From: Synechococcus sp. JA-3-3Ab | GTDB lineage: Bacteria > Cyanobacteriota > Cyanobacteriia > Thermostichales > Thermostichaceae | DNA length: 64,000 nucleotides | Assembly (NCBI RefSeq): GCF_000013205.1 | Contig: NC_007775.1 | Span: forward strand, 372,001-436,000 | Direction of reading: 5' to 3' | Shown here: piece after piece, positions 52,423 to 64,000 of the stretch | How positions within the stretch are numbered: the first letter of the stretch is position 1 | Layout of the letters: each line of letters starts with the position of its first letter | Notes under the pieces: model-generated | Seen by the model: the letters and a program-made list of their open reading frames with translations, nothing else | Told to the model about the DNA's origin: nothing | The model's database searches: none | Position numbers and translations under genes: made by a program

Positions 52423-55400
52423 ATGACACAATTAGCAGTGCCATCCCCTGCCGCTCCTACCTTGCCTGACCTGGTAGAGATTCAGCGGGAGAGTTTTTTG
52501 TGGTTTTTGCGAGAAGGGTTTGAAGAGGAGCTCCTCAGCTTTTCCCCTATCGTCGATTACACAGGCAAGCTGGAGCTGCACTTTCTGCCGGAGTACCGCC
52601 CTGGGGATCCCTCCAAAGGGTACAAGATCAACAAGCCGCGCTACGACCCTGAGGAAGCTAAGCGACGGGATGCTACCTACCAAGCGCAAATCCGGGTGCC
52701 CACTCGCCTGATTAACAAAGAGACGGGCGAGATCAAGGACATGGACGTCTTCATCGGCGAGCTGCCTTTGATGACGGATCGGGGTACCTTCATCATCAAC
52801 GGCGCCGAGCGGGTGATCGTCAACCAAATCGTGCGCAGCCCCGGCGTCTACTACAAGTCGGAGCTGGACAAAAACGGTCGGCGCACCTACAGCGCCAGCC
52901 TCATCCCCAACCGGGGCGCCTGGCTGAAGTTTGAGACCGACAAAAACGGCCTGGTGTGGGTGCGCATCGACAAAACCCGCAAGCTCTCGGCGGCGGTGCT
53001 GCTGAAGGCCTTGGGCCTGAGCGACTCGGAGATCTACGACAGCCTGCGCCACCCCGAATTTTTCCAAAAAACCATGGAAAAAGAGGGGCACTACAGCGAA
53101 GAAGAGGCCCTGATGGAGCTGTACCGCAAGCTGCGGCCTGGCGAGCCTCCCACCGTCTCCGGCGGCCAGCAGTTGTTGGAATCCCGCTTCTTCGATCCCA
53201 AGCGCTACGACCTGGGCCGAGTAGGGCGCTACAAGCTCAACAAAAAGCTCAATCTCAACGTGGCGGAAAATGTGCGGGTGCTCACCGTCACGGACATCTT
53301 GGCCGTCATCGACTACCTGATTAACTTGGAGTACGACATCGGCCATGTGGACGACATCGATCACCTGGGCAACCGCCGCGTGCGCTCGGTGGGCGAGCTC
53401 TTGCAAAACCAAGTACGGGTGGGCCTCAACCGCCTGGAGCGGATCATCCGCGAGCGCATGACGGTCTCCGAGTCAGAGAACCTCACCCCGGCCTCGCTGG
53501 TTAACCCCAAGCCCTTGGTGGCGGCCATCAAGGAGTTCTTCGGCTCCAGCCAGCTCTCCCAGTTCATGGATCAGACCAACCCGCTGGCGGAGCTGACCCA
53601 CAAGCGGCGGCTGTCGGCCTTGGGCCCCGGTGGCCTGAGCCGGGAGCGGGCCGGCTTTGCCGTGCGGGATATCCACCCCAGCCACTACGGGCGCATCTGC
53701 CCCATCGAAACTCCGGAAGGCCCCAACGCCGGGCTGATCGGATCCCTGGCCACCCACGCCCGCGTCAACCAGTACGGCTTCATCGAAAGCCCTTACTACC
53801 GGGTCGAAAACGGCGTGGTGCGCAAGGATCTGGGGATGGTCTACCTCACCGCCGACGAGGAGGACGAGTATCGCGTGGCGCCGGGGGATGTGCCGGTGGA
53901 TGCCGAAGGCCGCATCACCGCCGACTTGGTGCCGGTGCGCTACCGCCAGGAATTTACCACCGCCCACCCCAGCGAGGTGCACTACGTGCAGGTGTCGCCG
54001 GTGCAACTGATCTCGGTGGCCACCTCCTTGATCCCCTTTTTGGAGCACGACGACGCCAACCGCGCCCTGATGGGGGCGAACATGCAGCGGCAGGCGGTGC
54101 CCCTGCTCAAGCCGGATCGGCCTTATGTGGGCACGGGTTTGGAAGCCCAGGCGGCGCGGGACTCTGGCATGGTGGTGGTGTCGCGCACCAGTGGCGTGGT
54201 GACCTATGTTTCCGCCGACGAAATCGTGGTGCGGCCAGACGACGGCGGGGATCCGATTGTTTACCGCTTGCAGAAGTACCAGCGCTCCAACCAAGATACC
54301 TGTCTCAACCAGCGCCCTCTTGTCTACGCGGGGGATCGGGTGGTGCCCGGGCAGGTGCTGGCGGACGGCCCGGCGACCGAGGGAGGCGAGCTGGCCTTGG
54401 GCCAAAACGTCTTGGTGGCCTACATGCCCTGGGAGGGCTACAACTACGAAGATGCCATCTTGATCAGCGAGCGGCTGGTCTACGATGATGTCTTCACCTC
54501 GGTACACATCGAGAAGTACGAGATCGAAGCCCGGCAGACCAAGCTAGGGCCGGAAGAGATCACCCGCGAGATTCCCAACGTGGGGGAAGATGCCCTGCGC
54601 AACCTGGACGAAAACGGCATTGTGCGCATTGGGGCTTGGGTGGAAGCCGGCGATATTTTGGTGGGCAAGGTCACTCCCAAAGGGGAGTCGGATCAACCGC
54701 CAGAGGAGCGGCTGTTGCGGGCCATTTTCGGCGAGAAAGCTCGCGACGTGCGCGACAACTCGCTGCGGGTGCCCAACGGCGAGCGCGGACGGGTGGTGGA
54801 TGTACGCATCTTTACCCGCGAGCAGGGGGATGAGCTGCCTCCGGGCGCCAACATGGTGGTGCGGGTTTACATCGCCCTCAAGCGCAAAATTCAAGTGGGG
54901 GACAAGATCGCGGGCCGTCACGGCAACAAGGGCATCATCTCCCGCATCTTGCCGATCGAGGACATGCCCTACCTGGCGGATGGCACGCCGGTGGATGTGG
55001 TGCTCAACCCCTTGGGGGTTCCCTCCCGCATGAATGTGGGCCAGGTGTATGAGTGCCTCCTGGGCTGGGCGGCAGAACACTTGGGGGTGCGCTTTAAGCT
55101 GATGCCCTTCGACGAGATGCACGGCCTGGAAGCCTCGCGGTTGACGGTGGAGGCCAAGTTGCGGGAGGCCCGTGAAAAAACCGGCAAAGACTGGATCTTC
55201 AACCCAGAAGGCAAGTACTGCGGCAAGATCCAGGTGTTCGATGGTCGCACTGGCGAGCCTTTCGACCAGCCGGTTACGGTGGGCCGCGCCTACATGCTGA
55301 AGCTGGTGCATTTGGTGGACGACAAGATCCACGCCCGCTCTACCGGTCCCTACTCGCTGGTAACCCAGCAGCCCCTGGGGGGTAAGGCGCAGCAGGGTGG

Positions 55401-55824
55401 CCAGCGCTTTGGCGAGATGGAGGTGTGGGCTTTGGAGGCGTTTGGAGCGGCCTACATCTTGCAGGAGCTGCTCACCGTCAAGTCGGACGATATGGTGGGG
55501 CGCAACGAGGCCCTCAACGCCATCGTCAAGGGCAAGCCCATCCCTCGACCCGGCACGCCGGAATCTTTCAAGGTGTTGGTGCGGGAGCTGCAGTCCCTCT
55601 GCCTGGACGTGTCTGTCCATAAGGTGGAGGTGGACAGCGACGGCCAGACCCGCGATGTGGAGGTGGATCTGATGGCCGATGTCTCCAGCCGCCACACCCC
55701 CTCGCGGCCCACTTATGAATCCGTTACATCCGAGGATCTTTCTCCAGCGGCAGGAGGAACCTTTACCTTAGCCAGGCGCAGCCGCGAGGAAGACGAAGAC
55801 AGGGAGGAAGAGGACGATTTTTGA
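52423..55824 (+). CDS. rpoB: RNA polymerase beta subunit
   Basis: 1133 residues, the catalytic beta subunit. The fork and rif regions ([37 protein letters not shown]) and the C-terminal [29 protein letters not shown] are intact. MRVSELGSL-type elements are absent, as in cyanobacteria. It ends in an acidic tail ([14 protein letters not shown]). It lies directly behind the TATAAT promoter and is followed by rpoC1 at 99 bp. Confidence 0.97.
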   Translation: MTQLAVPSPAAPTLPDLVEIQRESFLWFLREGFEEELLSFSPIVDYTGKLELHFLPEYRPGDPSKGYKINKPRYDPEEAKRRDATYQAQIRVPTRLINKETGEIKDMDVFIGELPLMTDRGTFIINGAERVIVNQIVRSPGVYYKSELDKNGRRTYSASLIPNRGAWLKFETDKNGLVWVRIDKTRKLSAAVLLKALGLSDSEIYDSLRHPEFFQKTMEKEGHYSEEEALMELYRKLRPGEPPTVSGGQQLLESRFFDPKRYDLGRVGRYKLNKKLNLNVAENVRVLTVTDILAVIDYLINLEYDIGHVDDIDHLGNRRVRSVGELLQNQVRVGLNRLERIIRERMTVSESENLTPASLVNPKPLVAAIKEFFGSSQLSQFMDQTNPLAELTHKRRLSALGPGGLSRERAGFAVRDIHPSHYGRICPIETPEGPNAGLIGSLATHARVNQYGFIESPYYRVENGVVRKDLGMVYLTADEEDEYRVAPGDVPVDAEGRITADLVPVRYRQEFTTAHPSEVHYVQVSPVQLISVATSLIPFLEHDDANRALMGANMQRQAVPLLKPDRPYVGTGLEAQAARDSGMVVVSRTSGVVTYVSADEIVVRPDDGGDPIVYRLQKYQRSNQDTCLNQRPLVYAGDRVVPGQVLADGPATEGGELALGQNVLVAYMPWEGYNYEDAILISERLVYDDVFTSVHIEKYEIEARQTKLGPEEITREIPNVGEDALRNLDENGIVRIGAWVEAGDILVGKVTPKGESDQPPEERLLRAIFGEKARDVRDNSLRVPNGERGRVVDVRIFTREQGDELPPGANMVVRVYIALKRKIQVGDKIAGRHGNKGIISRILPIEDMPYLADGTPVDVVLNPLGVPSRMNVGQVYECLLGWAAEHLGVRFKLMPFDEMHGLEASRLTVEAKLREAREKTGKDWIFNPEGKYCGKIQVFDGRTGEPFDQPVTVGRAYMLKLVHLVDDKIHARSTGPYSLVTQQPLGGKAQQGGQRFGEMEVWALEAFGAAYILQELLTVKSDDMVGRNEALNAIVKGKPIPRPGTPESFKVLVRELQSLCLDVSVHKVEVDSDGQTRDVEVDLMADVSSRHTPSRPTYESVTSEDLSPAAGGTFTLARRSREEDEDREEEDDF

Positions 55825-55851
55825 TTGATGCCAGGGATCCCATTCGGCTCA

Positions 55852-55881
55852 GGAGAGGAGGGGTGGGGTTCCTCTCCCCTT
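55852..55881 (+). terminator. Possible attenuator hairpin between rpoB and rpoC1
   Basis: GGAGAGGA pairs with TCCTCTCC across a 10-nt loop (55852-55859 with 55870-55877), followed by CCTTCC. It may reduce read-through or stabilise the mRNA 3' end; it is not a complete terminator. Confidence 0.35.
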
Positions 55882-55923
55882 CCTTTGTAGTTGCTAGGGC
55901 AGCAAGTCAGGAGAACAACGGCA

Positions 55924-57807
<1,884 letters not shown>

Positions 57808-57896
57808 GGCTGCCCCTGTGGACGTTGCCCTTGTCGATGGGTAGCTGGGATCCCTGCCCCCTTGTCCAGAACTGTCAGAGTTATCACCGAGGCATT

Positions 57897-60800
57897 ATGA
57901 GCGAAAAAGGACGCTTTTCCGCCGGTCTAGTCCGGCAGGCCGCCGATGGCGCCAAGGCCAAGACCCCGCCGCCCCCTGTACCCTTTCGCAACTATCAAAT
58001 CGGCAAAAAAGAGCTGCGCAATCTGATTGCCTGGTCGTTTGCTCGCTACGGCACCGCCCGCACCGCTCAGATGGCGGATGCTCTGAAGGCCCTGGGCTTC
58101 AAATACGCCACCCAGGCTGCCGTTTCCATCAGCATCGAGGATCTGCGCATTCCACCCAGCAAGCGGCAGTTGTTGGCCCAGGCAGAAGCGGAGATCGAGG
58201 CGGCCACGGAGCGCTACACCCGCGGCGAGATCACCGAGGTGGAGCGCTATCAAAAGGTGATCGATACCTGGAACCAGACCAACGACCAGATTAAGGAGGA
58301 GATGCTCAGCAACTTCCGCCAGAACGATCCCCTCAACTCCGTGTACATGATGGCCAACTCGGGGGCGAGGGGGAACGTCTCGCAGGTGCGGCAGTTGGTG
58401 GGCATGCGCGGCCTGATGGCCAACCCGCAGGGGGAGATCATCGACTTGCCGATTAAAACCAATTTCCGCGAGGGCCTGACGGTTACCGAATACATCATCT
58501 CTTCCTACGGGGCGCGCAAGGGCTTGGTGGACACGGCTTTGCGCACTGCCGACTCTGGCTACCTGACCCGCCGTTTGGTGGACGTGTCTCAGGATGTGAT
58601 CGTGCGGGAATCCGACTGCGGCACCGACCAAGGGATCCTGCTGGAACCCCTGATGGATGCGGACAAGGTGGTGGTGTCGCTGGAGGAGCGCCTGGTGGGC
58701 CGGGTGCTGGCGCGGGATGTGGTGCACCCGCAAACCCAGGAGATTCTTGCCCGCCGCAACCAAGAGGTGGATCACGACTTGGCCAAGGCCATTGTGGAGG
58801 CCGGCATCCGGCAGGTGATGGTGCGTTCTCCCCTCACCTGCGAGGCCAACCGATCGGTGTGCCGGATGTGCTATGGCTGGAGCCTGGCCCACTCCCGGCT
58901 GGTGGATCTGGGGGAGGCGGTCGGGATCATCGCCGCTCAATCGATTGGGGAGCCGGGCACCCAGTTAACCATGCGCACCTTCCACACGGGAGGTGTGTTT
59001 ACCGGGGAGGTGGCCCGCCAAATTCGCGCCCCCTTTGCTGGCGTGGTGCGGTTCCCGAAAAATCTGCGCACCCGCCCCTTCCGCACCCGCCACGGCGACG
59101 ATGCCCTGCAGCTAGAAGCGAACAACCAAATTGTCCTGGAAGGGCCAGACGGACAACGGGAAGTCTTCGACATGACGCAGGGATCCACTCTGCTGGTGCG
59201 GGACGGGGCCCAGGTGCAGCGGGATCAGTTGATTGCGGAAGTGACTGTAGCCAAGGCCGTGCGCAAGAGCACCGAGAAAGCCCAGAAGGAGGTGGTGGCC
59301 GACTTGGCGGGGGAAATCCGCTTTGCCGATCTGCCCATCGAGGAGAAAACCGACCGCCAGGGCAACACCACCTGCACCGCGCAGCGGCAAGGGTTGATCT
59401 GGGTGATGTCCGGCCAGGTATACAACCTGCCGCCGGGGGCCGAGCCGGTGGTGAAAAACGGGGATCGGGTGCAGGCGGGGGATGTGATCGCTGAGACCTC
59501 GCTGGTAACCGAGCACGGCGGCATCGTGCGGCTGCCGGAGCGCAGCGACACCAAAAGTGGGCGCGAAGTGGAGATCATCAACGCCGCGGTGGTGTTGCAC
59601 GAGGCGCGGGTGCGGGTGGAATCCCACCAGGGCCGGGAGCAATTTTTGCTGGATACGGCCAGCGGCCAGACCTTTGTCCTCAAGGCCACGCCGGGCACCA
59701 AAGTGGGCAACGACGAGGTAGTGGCGGAGCTGATCGAGAACAATTTCCGCACCCAGACGGGCGGCCTGGTGAAGTTTGCCGGTGTCGAGGTGGCCCGGCG
59801 GGGCAAGGCGAAGCAGGGCTATGAGGTCATCCGGGGCGGCACCTTGCTGTGGATCCCGGAGGAGACCCACGAGGTGAACAAGGACATCTCCCTGTTGAAC
59901 GTGGAGGATGGCCAGTACGTAGAAGCCGGCACCGAGGTGGTGAAGGACATCTTCTGCCAAAATGCTGGCGTCGTCGAGGTTATCCAGAAAAACGACATCC
60001 TGCGGGAGATCGTCATCAAGCCCGGATCCCTGCATCTGGTGGACGACCCCGCCGACCTGGAAATACCCACCGGCACGCTAATCCAGCCGGGCCAGAAGCT
60101 GCTCAGCAGCATCGTCCCTGACCGATTGGTCTATCTGGAGCAGGTGGAGACGCCTGAAGGGCCAGGCCTGCTGCTGCGCCCGGTGTACGAGTACGAGATC
60201 CCCGACCGGCCGGTGGTGCCCAGCCAAGAGTCTACCAGCGAGTCTGGCCGCTCCATTCGCCTGCGGGCGGTGCAGCGCGTTCCCTTCAAGGATGGGGAGC
60301 GGGTGAAGTCGGTGGGGCCGGTAGAACTGCTGCGCACACAACTGGTGCTGGAGATCGATACCGACGCCCCGCAACTGAAGGCCGATATTGAACTGATCCA
60401 AGATGAGAAGGATCCCAGTATCCGTCGCCTGCAACTGGTGATCTTGGAAACCCTGCTGCTGCGCCGAGACGTGGAGGCGGATCTAACCCAGGGGAGTACC
60501 CACACGCGGCTGTTGGTGAGCGAAGGAGACAGTATCGGCAGGGGGGGTGTTATCGCCCGCACCGAGATTCAGGCCAAAAAAGCCGGGATCGTGCAGGGGA
60601 TCCGCCAGGGCGCGGAGGTGGTGCGACGGGTTCTGGTGGTTACCGACGACGACCTGCTGACGGTGCCTCTGACGGGCCAAGCCAGCGTCGAGGTGGGAGC
60701 GCTGGTGCGGGCCGGCGACGAGCTGGCGCCGGGGATCCCTGCCCCCGAGTCGGGGCAAGTGATGCAGATTGCCGATGGCCAAGTGGTGTTGCGGTTGGCG

Positions 60801-61805
60801 CGGCCTTATTTGGTGTCGGCGGGTGCCATTCTGCAGGTGCGGGATGGGGATCTGGTGCAGCGGGGGGATTCTTTGGCCCTCCTGGTGTTTGAGCGGGCCA
60901 AGACGGGGGACATCATCCAGGGTCTGCCGCGGATCGAGGAGCTGTTGGAGGCCCGCAAGCCCAAGGAAATGTGTGTTCTGGCCAAGCGGCCCGGCACGGT
61001 GCAACTGAGCTGGCGAGGAGAAGAGCCGGATCTGCGGGTCATCGAAGCCGATGGTACGGTTACCGAGTATTCGGTGATGCCGGGGCAAAACCTGATCGTG
61101 GTCGATGGCCAGCCGGTACAGGTGGGGGATCCGCTGACCGACGGCCCGGCCAACCCCCACGACCTCTTGGAGATCTACTTTGAGTACCATCGCCAAACCT
61201 TGGGCGACGACCAAGCGGCACGGCTAGCCTTGCGGGAGGTGCAGCGCTTCCTGGTCAACGAGGTGCAGAACGTCTATCGCTCGCAAGGGGTGGAGATTGC
61301 CGACAAGCACATCGAGATTGTGGTGCGCCAGATGACCTCCAAGGTGCGGGTGGACGACAGCGGCGACACCGTCCTGTTGCCCGGCGAGCTGGTGGAGCTG
61401 CGGGAAATCCAGCAGACCAACGCTACCATGGCCATCACCGGCGGGGCGCCGGCTAAGTACACGCCCGTTCTGCTGGGGATCACCAAGGCCAGCTTGAACA
61501 CCGACAGCTTCATCTCGGCGGCCAGCTTCCAGGAGACCACGCGGGTGCTGACGGAGGCGGCCATCGAAGGCAAGTCCGACTGGCTGCGGGGCCTGAAGGA
61601 GAACGTGATCATCGGGCGCTTGATCCCGGCGGGCACGGGCTTCAGCACCTACGAGGAGATGGCGCCAGAACCGGAGCCGGAGGAAGAGGAGGAGCCTGTT
61701 GTGCTGCCAGAGCTGCCGCCTCGCCTGATCTTGGATGACGACCAGCTCATCGACGACTCCACCCCCGTTGACGAGCCGACGGAGGATGAGGGAGAAGAAG
61801 AGTGA
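57897..61805 (+). CDS. rpoC2: RNA polymerase beta' subunit (C-terminal part)
   Basis: The ATG at 57897 ([10 protein letters not shown]) gives 1302 residues. It contains trigger-loop sequence [17 protein letters not shown] in the form seen in cyanobacteria ([18 protein letters not shown] near residue 360). The large SI3-type insertion follows (roughly 390-1000, with repeated beta-barrel [15 protein letters not shown]-like units), typical of cyanobacteria. The C-terminus has [27 protein letters not shown] and an acidic tail. It overlaps the UDG start by 20 bp. Confidence 0.96.
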
Positions 61806-62304
61806 GGCGTTGGCGGATCACCAGCCCTGGGCGGCGCTACAGGCTGAGATCGTCGCTTGCCGCCGCTGTCCCCGCCTGGTGGCTTGGCGAGAGGCGGTTG
61901 CCCAGCAAAAGGTGGCCCGTTTTTGTGACCAGCTCTACTGGGGCCGACCGGTGCCGGGGTTTGGGGATGTGCAGGCGCGGCTGTGGGTGATCGGCTTGGC
62001 GCCGGCAGCCCATGGGGGCAACCGCACCGGGCGGGTGTTTACGGGGGATCCCAGCGGGGATTGGCTATTTCGCGCTCTGCGCCGGGCCAGGTTTGCCAAT
62101 CAACCCATCTCTCTGCACCGGGAAGATGGCCTGCAATTGCGGGATTGCTACATCTCAGCCGTGATGCGCTGCGCGCCGCCGCAGAACCGCCCCACCGCCG
62201 CAGAAGCCAAGACCTGCCTGGGCTATCTGAGACAAGAGCTGGAGCTGTTGACCCAGGTGCGGGTCATCTTGGCGTTGGACCATAACCACATGCCATGGCC
62301 ATGA
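61786..62304 (+). CDS. Uracil-DNA glycosylase, family 4/5 type, 3'-truncated
   Basis: 172 residues from the ATG at 61786, overlapping the rpoC2 end. The active-site loop [29 protein letters not shown] (UDGb type) is near residues 65-90. Fe-S cluster Cys are present in [10 protein letters not shown] and in [18 protein letters not shown]. After VRVILAL the sequence turns into DHNHMPWP and stops. The expected C-terminal third, with the HPS-type motif for DNA/uracil contact, is missing and not found nearby. The protein is probably inactive, or the gene was shortened by rearrangement. Confidence 0.7.
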
Positions 62305-62336
62305 CGACCTTGCTGAGCCGCCAGGCCCGGCGGGGA

Positions 62337-62996
62337 TCAGGCGGGCTGCCAGGTTTCCAGGCGGTAGGCGCTGTCCCAGAACAGCCATTCCAGGCGAGAG
62401 GCGGTGACAAAAGCAGCCGTCATCTTCTCCCGCGTCGCCGCTGTGGTCTGCGTAGCCAAGGAGTCGGTGATGTCCAGGGCCTGTTGCACCACCTGGGCAA
62501 ATTCTTCCCCGGCATAGGTGTCGATCCATTGTTGATAAGGATTGTTGGGCTTGGCGGTGCGGTAAATGGCGGATCCCACCTCACGGTAAATCCAGAAGCA
62601 GGGCAGCACAGCGGCCATGGCCACCTCGTAGGGATCCAAGGCAGCCGCAGCCAATAGAAAACGGGTGTAGGCGAAGCAGGCAGGAGCGTAGGTTGTCTCC
62701 GGCTGGATGTCGTAGAGGCGAAAGTAACTCTCGTGCAGGCTGCGCTCGGCCACAATGGCCCCCAGGGCAAAGTTCAAGAAACTCACCACCCGCTCAGCCC
62801 CCTCGGAACGGGCCCCGATCAAGGCAAGGGCGCGGGCAAAATCGGTGAGATAAAGAGCATCCTGCTGCAGATAGAACTGAAAGCGCTGCCGCGAGAGGCT
62901 GCCTGCGGCCAGCTCTTGGTTAAAGGGGTGATCCAAGATCTGTTGGTAGATGGGCTCGATCGTCTGCCAGAGGTGGGCGGTAAAAGATTGAGACAT
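62337..62996 (-). CDS. tenA: TenA/thiaminase II family protein
   Basis: 219 residues, all-helical. Features are FQFYLQQDALYLTDFARALALIGAR (residues 40-64, with the conserved Asp), a Glu in HESYFRLYD, PCFWIYREVG near 130 and GWIDTYAGEEFAQVV-like YQQWIDTYAGEEFAQVV near 155. The nucleophile Cys of thiaminase II (usually in a CxWxY pattern) is present as PCFWIY. It salvages the pyrimidine of thiamin. I found no TPP riboswitch upstream. Confidence 0.88.
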   Translation of the reverse strand: MSQSFTAHLWQTIEPIYQQILDHPFNQELAAGSLSRQRFQFYLQQDALYLTDFARALALIGARSEGAERVVSFLNFALGAIVAERSLHESYFRLYDIQPETTYAPACFAYTRFLLAAAALDPYEVAMAAVLPCFWIYREVGSAIYRTAKPNNPYQQWIDTYAGEEFAQVVQQALDITDSLATQTTAATREKMTAAFVTASRLEWLFWDSAYRLETWQPA

Positions 62997-63113
62997 GGTG
63001 GCTCTCTCGCGGCGTTTCTGGGGTTCTTTTCAACTGATTGAGATCTCTGGGTGTGGGGGAAACTCTTTGGGTGCCCTGTGGCCGGAAAGTTGGACGTGAG
63101 TATCTCGATTCCA

Positions 63114-63141
63114 GATCCCTACCCCCGCTAGGGCGGGGATC
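63114..63141. other. G/C-rich hairpin between aar and tenA
   Basis: GATCCCTACCCCCGC and GGCGGGGATC form a near-perfect inverted repeat around TAG. It sits in the spacer 60 bases past the aar stop on the minus strand, so it could be its terminator, but there is no U-tract. It includes two halves of the GGGATCCC-type octamer. Confidence 0.35.
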
Positions 63142-63203
63142 TCCTTGTCTCAGATTGCCCCTCCTCTCAGTTACCGCTTTTCAGGGGGTCAGCCCAGCTA
63201 AAC

Positions 63204-64000
63204 CTAGGCTTCGGGCATAAGGGGACGGAAGCCGTGCTTGCGGGACAGTTGCCCGATTAAATCCAGCTTTTCTAGGGTGATCAAGTTGCGGCCCCAACTA
63301 AAATTGGTGTACAGGCCCTCGAACTCCAGGAGCATCGCCTCGGCAAAGCAGGCGAAGAGCTGGCGGGCCGGGTTGGCCACATTCAAAAATTGCATAATAT
63401 TCCACTCGATATCGAGAGAGTGTTCCACCATGCCGCCGTCGATCACGTACAGCCCCTTGCGCTGCAACTTGGAGGCGATGTTTTTCGGGTAGCCACCGTC
63501 GATGATCACGCAGGGATCCGGAAGCACCTGAGGATCGAGGGTCACTCCTTGGCTCATGCTGGCCACCCAGACGATGAAATCGGCGCGGGGCAAGGCCTCT
63601 TCCAAGGAACAGACCTCCCCTTTTTTAAGTTTGGCCTGCAGCTCTTCCAGGCGTCGCCGCTCGCGGGCTATCAACAGCAATTTGGCCGGGGAAGTGTGGG
63701 CTACCAACCACTGGCAGATGGCACTACCGATATCGCCGGTGGCCCCCACCACGGCAACTGTGGCAGCTGCCAAATCCATGGCGTAGCGCTGGGCCGCCGC
63801 CTGCAATTGCTGACAGATGATATAGGCCGTGTGGGTGTTGCCGGTGGTAAAACGCCGAATTTCCAGGTCGATGTTGCGCACCCGCCTGAGGGTGTCGAGG
63901 CGAAAATTCTCGAAAATAATGCTGCTAAATCCTCCCAGGGTGGTGATGTTCAAGCCGCGCCGCTGCGCCAAGGCCATCGCATTCAAAATCTTGCGACAGG
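63204..64000 (-). CDS. aar: Long-chain acyl-[acyl-carrier-protein] reductase, C-terminal part (5' end outside window)
   Basis: The frame is open to the window edge (reading CRKILNAMALAQRRG), so about 265 of an expected 340 residues are seen. It has the cofactor-binding VAVVGATGDIGSAICQWL near the middle. The C-terminus reads FAEAMLLEFEGLYTNFSWGRNLITLEKLDLIG. AAR reduces acyl-ACP to fatty aldehyde with NADPH, which is then deformylated to alkanes by ADO. The ado gene would be expected just upstream, beyond the window. Confidence 0.9.
   Translation of the reverse strand, partial: CRKILNAMALAQRRGLNITTLGGFSSIIFENFRLDTLRRVRNIDLEIRRFTTGNTHTAYIICQQLQAAAQRYAMDLAAATVAVVGATGDIGSAICQWLVAHTSPAKLLLIARERRRLEELQAKLKKGEVCSLEEALPRADFIVWVASMSQGVTLDPQVLPDPCVIIDGGYPKNIASKLQRKGLYVIDGGMVEHSLDIEWNIMQFLNVANPARQLFACFAEAMLLEFEGLYTNFSWGRNLITLEKLDLIGQLSRKHGFRPLMPEA

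Noticed and set aside
62997-63203. TPP riboswitch upstream of tenA
   Set aside because: I looked for CTGAGA/ACCCTT/ACCTGAT-type motifs on the minus strand and found none.

Overview
The window reads as chromosome of a unicellular, GC-rich, probably thermophilic cyanobacterium. The oxygenic-phototroph markers are chlD, heme oxygenase, two high-light-inducible (HLIP) proteins, split rpoC1/rpoC2, opcA and acyl-ACP reductase. The octamer GGGATCCC (or its GGATCC core) recurs every few hundred bases in nearly every gene. From memory, this HIP1-like octamer is typical of the hot-spring Synechococcus A/B' (JA-3-3Ab / JA-2-3B'a) lineage. The lineage call is an inference, not a database match. I saw no tRNA, rRNA or CRISPR array.

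Layout. 1-4.7 kb: end of a coiled-coil protein, a GT4 glycosyltransferase, a PH-like membrane protein, a small membrane protein, a K+ channel and a Maf pyrophosphatase. 4.7-8.6 kb: gatB, an acylphosphatase gene broken by a 303-bp mini-IS, a one-helix protein and an aldehyde dehydrogenase. 8.7-15 kb: chlD, a DUF2993 protein, a candidate sRNA, a VOC protein and mreBCD. 15-20 kb: ferredoxin, a membrane protein, a 185-nt RNA with 6S architecture, a Ser/Thr kinase, an IMPase-like enzyme and a GT2. 20-25 kb: hemE, crtE, a DUF212 protein, a zinc-ribbon membrane protein and a SirB1-like protein. 25-32 kb: small and unknown genes, ribD, pgi and opcA. 33-38 kb: two HLIPs, sufS directly abutting an Fe-S aldo/keto reductase, a mini-RNase III-like protein, and an HEAGH metalloprotease whose 3' end was hit by a 1.8-kb IS607-type element. 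40-52 kb: tpiA, treY (lower GC), a frameshifted gene, an M48 protease, a PfkB kinase, an MsbA-like ABC exporter, panE, pyrR, a pentapeptide protein and heme oxygenase. 52-62 kb: rpoB-rpoC1-rpoC2 behind a near-consensus promoter. 62-64 kb: a 3'-truncated uracil-DNA glycosylase, tenA, and acyl-ACP reductase running off the window.

The most interesting unit is a pair of IS607-type elements. The full copy (38284-40093) encodes a serine recombinase (TnpA) and a TnpB nuclease. The 303-bp copy (6387-6689) is an internally deleted, diverged relative that keeps both ends and the tnpB 3' end, where omega RNAs are made. Two RNA stems in that segment are preserved between the copies by compensatory or wobble changes. 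Removing 303 bp restores a perfect 94-residue acylphosphatase. Removing 1810 bp restores the original tail of the metalloprotease gene. Both insertions therefore lie without target duplication in GGAG/G. This suggests a non-autonomous element that could be moved, and perhaps retained, by proteins from the larger copy.

Most other genes are single housekeeping functions. The clearest operons are mreBCD, sufS-aldo/keto reductase, the one-helix protein with acyP (ATGA overlap), pgi-opcA and rpoBC1C2.
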